Below are positions 21,301-30,300 of a stretch of 64,000 nucleotides of DNA, piece after piece. How positions within the stretch are numbered: the first letter of the stretch is position 1; each line of letters begins with the position of its first letter. A model generated the notes under the pieces. The model was not told the origin of the DNA. It made no database searches and worked only from the letters and a program-made list of their open reading frames with translations. The position numbers and the translations under genes are program-made. Source of the stretch: Maniola hyperantus (taxonomy: Eukaryota > Arthropoda > Insecta > Lepidoptera > Nymphalidae); the NCBI RefSeq assembly GCF_902806685.2, contig NC_048538.1, forward strand, positions 5,394,001 through 5,458,000. The letters run 5' to 3'.

Positions 21301-24300
21301 TAGTATTATAAATGCGAGTGTTTGATTGTCCTTCAATCACGTCGCAACGGAGCAACGGATCCACGTGATTTTTTGCTTGGGTGTAGTAAGTTAAAGACCT
21401 GGAAAGGGACTTATCCCAAAAAATCGAAGTTCTCACAGGATTTCAAAACCTAAATCCAAAGAGACGAACGAAGTCACGGGCATCATCTAAATATATAAAA
21501 GGAAAAGGTGACTGACTGACTGCCTGGTCTATAAACGCACAGCCAAAACTACTGATCGGATTTGGCTGAAATTTGGTATGCAGATAGTTATTATAACGTA
21601 GGCATCCGCTAAGAAGGGATTTTTGAAAATTTGACCCAATTAAAAAAGAGGGTTGAAATTTTTGAAGTCCACGCGGACGAAGTCGCGAGCATAAGGTAGT
21701 CTAGTATAATATGAATAGGAATATTGTATAATGGCTTACTTGTTGCTTAGTAGCTGAGAAGAGTTTAGCAAATGGTGCCCCCTGCAGGTCTTGGAGGGGC
21801 AGGATGTGGTCCTGTTCAGTGTCTTTCAGTGTCCCGCGAGGCGGCGCCACCTCCACTATGGTCGACCCGCGTAGGCGGCGCACAAGACGCATCGTTACCT
21901 GCAACATAATAATAATTGTTCATTAATACATTTTTTATTATATCTGTTAACCTGACAGTTGGAGGAAACCTACGCTGTGAGGCACTTAGAGTTGAGAAAT
22001 TATTATGATGCAAATATATTAATTTTAGTAATAAAACCTTGTGGAAATAAAGGCTATTTTATTTTTATTTTAACCTGAGTTTTAAACTTTATTTGTGGCG
22101 AATTTAATTTAGGTATCTGCCAATCTGCACTTGGCCAGCATGGTGGACTATGGCCAAACCCCTCTCATTCTGAGAGGAGACCTGTTCTCAGTTCTCACAC
22201 TGACTGATGAAAGTATCAATATCTGATCACCTCATCACTTGGCGATTCAATGCATCATCACTTACCACCAGGTGAGATTGCAGTCGAGGGTGGTCAAGGG
22301 CTAACTTGTATCTGAATAAATTTTTTTTAAAAAAAAACCCACTGCACCTTAGAGTGGGCTTCTTATCAGTATGTTGAAGGATGTAATTATTTCTCAAAGG
22401 CCGAGGCATAGTGTAAATAAAATACAGGCCCAGCAGTTAACCCACAGTCTGATGAAATTATTAATATCTGATCTAGTGACAATCACCTCATCAGGTGGAG
22501 ACTCCCACTGCACCATGCGAGTGGGCTTCATATCAGCAACATTCAAGGACGTAGCACACACAGGGCACGGCGGCGGTTGTTTCTCGTGAGCCGCGGCGTA
22601 GTGTAGAATACAAGCCCAGCAGTACACGTGCCCACAGAGCCCCACGCGGCCCGCTACCGGCGCACCCAGGCAGATTGGGCATTCTGACTTGCCTGTGCTT
22701 CTCACCACCTACAATATTTAAATTATAATATAGAATGGGCTAAATGTAATATAAATGGGAGATGGGAAGATGACCTACCAAAAGGATGGCGCAGATTAGC
22801 ACTAGACAGAGAAAAACCGGCCAAAAGCGAGTCAGGCTTGCGCAATGAGGGTACCCTACTACAATCGTATTTTTTCGACATTTTGCACGATAATTCAAAA
22901 ACTATGATGCATAAAAATAAATAAAAATCTGTTTTAGAATGTACAGGTGAAGACCTTTCATATGATACCCCACTTGATATAGTCACTCACTTCGAAAGTT
23001 GAAAATACTAATTATTAGTTCATGACCACAATTTAATTTTTTTTGTGTGATCTAACCCTAAATTCACGGTTTTTAGATTTTTCCCCAAATGACAGCTATA
23101 AGATCTACCTACCTGCCAAATTTCATGATTCTAGGTCAACGGGAAGCACCCTGTAGGTTTCTTGACAGACAGACAGACAACAAAGTGATCCTATAAGGGT
23201 TCCGTTTTTCCTTTTGAGGTACGGAACCCTAAAAATGACGAATAATTCTAGAGGAAGCCTATGTCCAAAGAGGAAAACCTGATCCATAAATTACCTAGTG
23301 CTGGTGTTACCAATTTGTAGAATAAATCATGTAAGATAGAATAATTAAATAATAAGAATAGGACATTAGTAATACTGTTAGTTAGTAATATATGTATAAG
23401 TAGATCAGAGAATAAAGCATATTTTTATTTTTTATTTTAATATACATCGAATGGGCTAAGCTTAAGGCTTGGGAGAGAGTGTGGCCTACTTGTAACAACG
23501 CATATTAATCGATCGCGATTTTTAAGCAATGTTGACCAAATTCTGTATCTGGATGGATGACCGACTTTGGAGACCAATTTGTTACAGAGTTTAAAAACAT
23601 AACTATGGTCAGACTTAATTACTTTGATCATTCTGTTCACTAGAACCAGATATATAGCCAGATGTACATACATGTTATGTAGATCTTATATGTATAATAC
23701 TCAAACACCATAACTTACAAAATTGGTCAGTCAATGATTTATTTGCATAACATCAATATAATTTTTCAAAGCAAAACAATAAGTCAAATTGATAAAAATA
23801 ATTTACATGATAATAAAAATGTGTTAGAAAGGTGAAAGATTACATAATATTTTAATACATTTTGAAGTACAAGAAAGTGTGTTTATCTTTAGTATATATG
23901 TATTTCATTAATCATTTACACTTGGATTGGAATGATTATGATGATGTCATAGTCTCACAAGTTACAATGCAGGAAGTAAAATGTACTATATCAATTAGGA
24001 TATAAAAAATGTATATGTTAATCTATAAATACATGGCATTAAGTTGAAGTATCAAACATACAATTTTGCTCCTCATGAGCATTCTAACTTTTTATGTCGA
24101 ATTTCATGTCACAAGTACAGTTTTAGTCTTTATTTTAAAGGTGAACCATCCTTTTGACATGACAGTTGACCCAGAGTTAAAATAGCATGTGGAATATTTT
24201 GTACAGACTAAAAACCTTTGTATTGTATTTGTACACCTGATGAATTTATACTATGTGATCACCTCAAAAGAAACCATAACATCAGCTATTGATTCAGTTG

Positions 24301-26545
24301 CAGATAACATAACATAATACACATAATTATTATGTGATTAGGAAATTATTATAAGCCTGCCGACTTCGTCTGCGTGGATTTAGGTTTTCAAAAATCCTGT
24401 GGGAACTCTTTAATTTTCCGGGATAAAAAGTAGCCCATGTCACTTTCCTGGTCTTTGACATCCATGCATAAAATCACGTCGATCCATAGCTCCGCTGCGA
24501 CGTGATTGAAGGACAAACCAACAAACCAATAAACCAACAAACAAACACACTTTCGCATTTATAATAGGGGTAGTGATAAAGGTTTATTACTCACAATTTC
24601 CTCAATTTGCTCCCATTTGAGTGGCAAATCAGGGTCCATTAAGTTCACCTTGTAATCCCCGTCTTCCTTGACCACAAATTGACAGCTGGAACAATTTCTT
24701 TTATTAACACAAAATTAAAAGCCTTTTATAACTTTTTAAGAGTTATATGCATTTTAAACAATTAAATATCACATACATACTTTAACAGCGAAGGAAAACA
24801 TTATGAAATAAATCCACATGTTTGAGAATTCTCCATCCATACTAATATTATAAATGCGAAAGTGTGTCTGACTGTCTATCTGTCTGTCTGTTCACTGCCC
24901 AAGCGTTCAACCGATTTTGATGAAAGTTGGTACAGAGATAGCTTGCATCTCATGGAAGGACATAGGCTTTTAAGGCATATACATACTTTTTATCCCAGAA
25001 AATCAAAGAGTTCCCACTAGATTTTCAAAACATAAATCCACGCGAACAAAGTCACAGGCATCATCTATAATTTATAATGTACGCAAGCATTTCAAGCAAT
25101 AAAATATCACATACTTTCACAGTGAAGGAAAACATAGTATGATATATGAGTTCTACATGCTTGAGAATTCTTCACAATGTGCTGAAGGGTTTGTGAACTC
25201 TGCTGCACATAGCTAGCATGACAGGCATTAGCCTAAACCCTTTCCATTCTAAGGAGACACTCATGTTTAACAGCGGACTGACAATGGGTTGTAATGATGA
25301 TTATGTTGATTATGAAGATAAAAAAGGAATGACAGTTTTATACTGATATCCAGAAATGAAATGATGTGTAAATTTAATACCAAACAGAAAATAGCAAGTA
25401 AAGAACTGAAACATCTTACTAGGCGCGAAGGTAAAGATCATGTTCGTGTCTGTAAGAGACTCGCTGGTCTTGCCGACGTGGCACAGGCCCCCTCCTGTCC
25501 ATCCCGCCTCGGGAGGGGTACATGAAATTCAGCAAATGATTCAAGTTTTGTTTTTTGCTGCCAGGCGTAAACACTGAGCCTATTTCAGGCTCTTCATCCT
25601 CTTCTATCCTGCAGGTATTTTAGAATAATAAGCACCTTTCTCTTTTTCTCACTTGATGCTAGTTTGGTTGGAAAATTATCATAAATCGTTGCTGTGTATG
25701 CAAATCCTGCTATATGGAAAACCACAAGTTTTCAAAAGATTTTTTTTAATTTGCTTTACTTTAGTTAAAAACCACATAGCTTAAAAAGTTATCTGTTGAA
25801 CTAGCACACATATGCTAAAGAATAGGTTTTTGAATATGCATACACTAAACAAAATGGCATCAAAAATGCAAAATGTTGGGAAGAAAAGAATTTTTAGCTC
25901 AAATTTTTTTAGTTCGTTTCTTCTAGTCACCTAGATTCTTATCTAGAATAAATCAGTAGAAGTTCTGAATATAAAACTTTTAAATACATACCTGGAACTA
26001 AATTCAAAATATCAAAACCTAATAACAGCTCACCCGGTGTTCTGCGCTCCACCCACAGCGAAATTGGTGGTACCGCGGGTCCGCGGGCGCTTATCCATTT
26101 GACCTCTACCTCTCTGGGATGGGGCATTCTTCCGAATAGGGTCATTTTTAGGTACATTGCCGGATCCTTCACGCTTCTTATTATTTCGTGGCCAAGGTTT
26201 ATAGGTTGATTCTACGAGAAAGAAAATATGTTAGCAATCTTATCATTTACAACACATAATTCATAATTAATAAGGTTAAAGCACTGATAAGCGCTGTCAA
26301 ATTACAAAAAAATTGGTACATTATGCCTAACCTTATTTTGAATATAAGCTTTAAGAATTATGTGAAATAGACATTTGTTACACAATATTTATTTAATTAC
26401 GTAGCTGTTTCGTCAATTTGAATGGAGAATGACGAGATTAAATAGGCATGACGTGATGACCTTTCTACTCACCTGTGCCTTTTTTAGAGTCGACGGCCGA
26501 GGGCCTCGACTGTTGTAAAGAACGATGTAAAGATTTCTTGTCCAT
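15384..26545 (-). CDS. RNF10: RING finger protein 10 (RNF10)
   Basis: Eleven coding exons join with consistent phases: 26545-26473, 26211-26034, 25608-25420, 24685-24595, 22708-22487, 21898-21740, 20869-20392, 19954-19818, 17626-17512, 16812-16532 and 15611-15384, about 716 residues (human 811). The N-terminus is MDKKSLHRSLQQS. Basic stretches and the NLNHLLNF motif come in exon 3, then a C3HC4 RING in exon 5 (CPIC, CGHVYCWAC, CPVC). The YFYFYQAEDGQ block spans exons 7-8 and the HLPLRCSFDIVELDLNPP block is exon 9. An Arg-rich helix is in exon 10, and the last exon holds a Pro8 run and a lysine-rich tail with KQKVLF. RNF10 is an E3 ligase that monoubiquitylates 40S proteins uS3 and uS5 on stalled initiation complexes in mammals. 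Longer frames upstream in exon 1 are in other phases and do not fit. Confidence 0.93.
15673..15785 (-). pseudogene. Decayed third copy of RNF10 exon 10 segment
   Basis: The segment with ATGGAGTGATTAATTCAAA and AACAAGTGGTAAACC aligns to the exon 10 region at 16590-16660 and to its second copy at 16400-16460, but it has lost the central coding block. It lies 60 bases upstream of the last RNF10 exon. Confidence 0.6.
16031..16094 (-). ncRNA. Perfect 30-bp hairpin in RNF10 intron 10
   Basis: Bases 16031-16060 and 16065-16094 are exact reverse complements separated by the loop TCCT. The arm contains ACTACATACAACAGCATACT. RNF10 transcription would put the hairpin into its last intron RNA. It is longer and more perfect than typical fly microRNA precursors, so it could be a short hairpin-RNA source, a very young fold-back element, or an assembly artefact. 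That it makes an RNA is inference. Confidence 0.3.
16301..16500 (-). pseudogene. Tandem duplicate of RNF10 exon 10 3' part (pseudo-exon)
   Basis: A 200-bp unit repeats the adjacent unit 16501-16690, both starting GTTTCTATGCAATTAAATA on the plus strand. It keeps an open frame (SFESITSISS, then GLSFAK) and the donor at 16332/16331. No acceptor in the right phase was found: the AG near 16463 gives a frameshift and an in-frame TGA lies upstream. It is therefore best read as a decayed exon copy, not a usable cassette. Confidence 0.7.
16838..17049 (+). repeat. Dispersed SINE-like repeat, family B
   Basis: A copy starting GATGATGCCCGCGACTTC and ending in an ATAATATTAGTATGGAT tail, in the RNF10 intron between exons 9 and 10. 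Confidence 0.75.
17645..17745 (+). repeat. Family D MITE fragment
   Basis: A partial copy with ATGAACATCGGCCTTTAG and TTTGTAGAGCGTTGTC, the left half of the TA-type palindromic MITE seen in full at 52856-53024. A second fragment lies at about 18965-19035. Confidence 0.65.
19084..19391 (-). repeat. Family A repeat
   Basis: Starts GGTTCCGTACCTCAAAGGG and ends ACTTGGTCGGTTTTT. It is shortened relative to the ~430-bp copies and lies in an RNF10 intron. Confidence 0.8.
20055..20235 (+). repeat. Family D MITE, degenerate copy
   Basis: Contains AATAATGTACATCGGGCC, TTTGTAGAGCGTTGTCTCTG and GACGTTTTGTCG as in the other copies. The right terminus is lost. It lies in the RNF10 intron after exon 7. Confidence 0.7.
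20972..21695. repeat. Cluster of family B and C SINE-like repeats
   Basis: A degenerate family B copy (about 20972-21095) is followed by two minus-strand family B copies (about 21158-21304 and 21305-21488). A family C unit (about 21490-21695), with GGTGACTGACTGACTG, GGCATCCGCTAAGAAGGG and ACGCGGACGAAGTCGCG, comes next. Family C recurs in minus orientation at 33480-33717 and as fragments at 27875-28035 and 38867-39022. All lie in one RNF10 intron. Confidence 0.7.
22204..22448 (-). pseudogene. Decayed tandem duplicate of the RNF10 RING exon
   Basis: This block lies directly downstream of exon 5 and aligns to it base by base in patches: CTGATGAAA...AATATCTGATC, CCCACTGCACC...AGTGGGCTTC, TATCAG, and AGGCCCAGCAGTTAACCCACAG. 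Reading past the exon on the minus strand the RING residues CWACIL appear a second time. A SINE-like fragment (about 22249-22330) has inserted inside the copy, and stop codons and deletions have accumulated. It is not usable as an exon. Confidence 0.75.
22812..23235 (+). repeat. Family A repeat, near complete
   Basis: Runs from AACCGGCCAAAAGCGAGTCA to GGTACGGAACCCTAAAAA, about 424 bases. It serves here as a reference copy for the family, with inner landmarks GATACCCCACTTGATATAGT and CGGGAAGCACCCTGTAGG. It lies in the RNF10 intron between exons 4 and 5. Confidence 0.85.
24355..24575 (+). repeat. Dispersed SINE-like repeat, family B
   Basis: Contains GACTTCGTCTGCGTGGATTT and ends CACTTTCGCATTTATAATAG, twenty bases before RNF10 exon 4. 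A minus-strand copy lies at about 24832-25068. Confidence 0.75.
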
Positions 26546-27395
26546 TCTGGATTCTTCCAACATCCACAAAAACCAACAAGCGGGGTACTCCGCAAGGAGA
26601 CGAGATTCTTACGTTCAGAGCCGACATTTTAAAAAGCCATGTTTATAATCCAAAACAAAGAGAAATTCAAACTTCCCAATAATAATTAATACAACTAGCC
26701 TAACGTTAAGTACACTGACAATTGCTTTGAACACAAAAAGGGAGTATTTTATACTCCCTTTCGTCGCTAACGACGAATTTCACACACGAAAACAAATTAT
26801 CGCCACCAATATGGCGACCAGGCTCCAGGCTTAGCCGGCAGCCAGCTAAAAACAACGAGGCGCACTTCCGCCTTCCGCTGTACTATTTTATTTTTTTGAA
26901 TAAGAAAAAATAGGTTAAATATCATAAAAAGAACATTTAAAAAGATTGTTTTTATAAACTAACAATTTATGTGATTCAAATATTATGACAATTATTATTT
27001 TTTAAATAAAAGTACTATTCTTGACTTTGATGTTTTATATTTTGAGCTATTTTAAATGTGATTGAACCTCAGATGAAGTTAATTAAAATAATAAAATAAT
27101 TTACAATAAAATACTAATTTTATGCGTATTTTGATTATATTACTTCTAAAAAAGGAGGAGGTTCCGAGGTTCTCATAAATTCTCATAAGGTCTCCTATAC
27201 ATAAATTTAAATTATTTTCATAAAAATAATTATTGTTCTATAGGTCCCTACAATTTTTTTAATCTGTAAAATTCGTTCGGATCTTCGCATGATAAAACAC
27301 CTAAATTTTTTCACGTTTTGGCGGGAACGAGTAGGAAAGTAAAACGGGAAAAGTTGACTTGCAAAAACTGTTCCGTTTAAAACGCAATTAAAAAT
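26546..27395. other. Divergent intergenic region, RNF10 / ZCWPW1-like
   Basis: The 850 bases separate two genes transcribed away from each other, so they probably hold both promoters. Visible items are a short palindrome AAAGGGAGTA/TACTCCCTTT near 26740-26762 and the motif CCACCAATATGGCG at about 26803. No TATA box was assigned. No extra ORF is credible. Confidence 0.5.
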
Positions 27396-30300
27396 ATGAT
27401 AAAAGCAAATTTGCCCACTGATATGGCTCATGAGCCTGAAGAAGAAGCTCACCAACCATTGGTAATTACTTCCTACCTACATATTTTACGTTATGTCCAT
27501 GACGTACTGCATGTCTGGATGAAAATTTTTTTTGGCGGTTCACAAAAAAATTTAATGTTAATTTGACATTCAAATTGTTACTTCTAGTCAGACATCATGC
27601 CCCCGATCCAAAATAGGGAAAGAAAAACAAATGTTAACTTTGCAGAAGACGAAAAACCGGATTCGCAAAGTAGCAGGTACGTAAAACACTTTCCTACCAA
27701 CGTTAGAGCCAAACAGAGCCAAACAAGTAGTTACCATTTACCAGTATAATGTACAAAGTCAAAACCCAAACCCTCTTAGATTAGGTATGCATAATTATAA
27801 CCAAAAACCGATCTCAGCCAGGCTATGTGTAGGTATATTTTCTTCCTTGTGACCTGTGCAACCCACCAAATTGCAACATAACATCAATTTGTTTTGCGCC
27901 AATTTACGTATAGGAGCTATCTGCATGCCAAATTTCAGCGCGATTCGACCAGTAGTTTGAGCTATGCGTTGATAGGTACATTAGCCAGTCAATCAGTCAG
28001 TCAGTCAGTCAGCTTTTCCTTTTATATATACCTAGATTCACCTAAGGTGCAAACTAACACCCTATATTTGATCACGAGTGATTACAGATTTATTCAGGTG
28101 CCAATGTATAGTCCCTCAAATTGCTAATGCGCGTGGCTGCCATTCTAGTGACGTCAGCACTAGACTAATGTTTCGAGCTGATGGTATATTTTTATTTCGA
28201 CTGACGTCAAAATGAGGTCATTTCGATGTTAATGAGACATGGTTCCAGCGCAATAGCAATTTGCGGGACTTATACTTACATTATTCATTTGTCTGTATTC
28301 TTTACTTTCCTTTGTCATGATCAAACAAAAGGTTATAGATTGAGAAAAAAAGATTATATACCTACCTAACTACTTGGGTTAAAAATTTTACCCTCCCTCA
28401 AAAAGGGAGGTTCAACTTCGTAAATAAAGCATGCAAAAATAACGACAAAATTTAGGGGTTTAACGCAAGGGCGGATCCAGGGGGGGGGGGGTCATGACCC
28501 CCCCCTGGGCTGCGTCCAGGACCTAGGTGGACCACTAATTAAAATTGTTAAACATAATGTTTTATATTTTTATATACCTAGATTTTATGTAAGTTCCTTC
28601 AATACTTAATCAATTTAATAGAATATTTTGTATGATTGCAAAAACATTATGTTCTTGCGAACAAACGCATCCAAAATTTGAATTTTACCGCGCCACCGCT
28701 ACCTTTCATCGAGATGTCACATTTCGTGTGACGTTCTTCAATGATTGAAGAACATCACACGGCACTTGCCCAGGGCCCACGATCGATTGGGGCCCAGTAG
28801 TCCCTGCCAGATCACCAAACTATAACAAACCAACCGATATTTTAATACCCAAAAATATATTTATTTCGATAAAATCAACGGTCAAAAAAGCCATCTCAAA
28901 CAAAGGACCGTAGAGATTGTTAAATAGTCAAGACTGACTTATATCCGATCTTTATTGTCTTTACTGATAACGCAAATGATAGAATATTTCATTATATTTC
29001 ACGCTTTTAAAAAAATTCCCGACAGTAAAAACCTCTAAAAGTAAAAAATAATATGTATTATATACCTATAATGTATTGGTCGGATTGGTCCTTTACGTTT
29101 ATTATTTATAGTAAAGTTTTTACTATCCAAGCGCTCGTTGCATCTGGGGACCCCTAAAGATAATAGAACTATTCTTTATACAACAGATGACTTTATAGTT
29201 TTTAGTACAATATTTCTGACATTTATCTTTTCTTTTTTTCTCTGTTCGTTCTGAACGTTCTGTTCACTACGATTAAAAATCCCTTCCGAGATGCAAGCTA
29301 TCACTGAGTAGTACCTACCTAGCTACATTTAGCCGTGAAAAAATACCTAACAAGATGATAGACAGACAGAAAATTTCGCGCTCGCTTCGCTCGCGCTTTC
29401 GCTCTGTACTAGTTGTTGCCCGCCCGCAACCTTGTCCGCATTGTTTTAGGTTTTCAAAAAACCGTAGGATCTCTTTGATTTTCCGCATAAAAAGTGTATG
29501 CAGGTTTCCGGGATGAAAGCTTTCTCTGTGTAGTACCTGGTCAAAAAGATAGACTGTCAAATGGTAACAGATAAGTAGATTTCGCATTTATAATATTAGT
29601 AGCTACCTTATGATTTTTTCGTAAATATATGAAAAATTTCGCTTTTACTTTATATTGGTTGATGCCCGCAACTTCGTCGACATAGATTTAGTTTTTTAAA
29701 ATTTCCGTGAGAACTCTTTAATTTTCCGGGATAAAAAGCCGTTTCCGAGTGTAAACTATCGCTGAATAGTACCAAATTTTGATTTAGAATATGGACTTTG
29801 AAAAGATAACAGATAGATAGAAACATTCGCATTTATAATACGTCTAGAACGTGACTTATCTGCTTTCTTTGCCTATTCCAAGAAAATAGTACCTACTCTG
29901 TCAAGATCATATGGGCCCCGTTATTCTAATGTGCCCAGGGCCTCCAATAGGTTAAAGACGGCCCTGCGTGCGGGTGTGCGGGGCGTCCCCCCCCAACCCC
30001 CGCTCGTCATACCCCGATTACCAACTCGACCTGTCGCAAGAGGTAGAGATGTTATGACTTGACCACGACTATGTGACCCCCCCCTGGCACCAAAGCTGGA
30101 TCCGCCCTTGGGTTTAAGGCACGCATGATCACGTGACAAAAATTTTCAGCTCATACAAAGATGCTCTAAGTCAGCCGGCGGATAGTATGACGCATCGCCA
30201 GCGCCTGCTCTGGCTGCAGCAGCGTCGCGCGCCAGGGCTGTGGGCGCAGTGCGATGACTGCAACCGCTGGCGATACCTGCCTACCGTGGTAGATAGACAC

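Noticed and set aside
26413..26595. Longer frames as RNF10 exon 1
   Set aside because: One begins with TTG and the ATG-initiated one at 26632 stops before the donor. Only the frame from ATG 26545 joins exon 2 in phase and gives an RNF10-like N-terminus.
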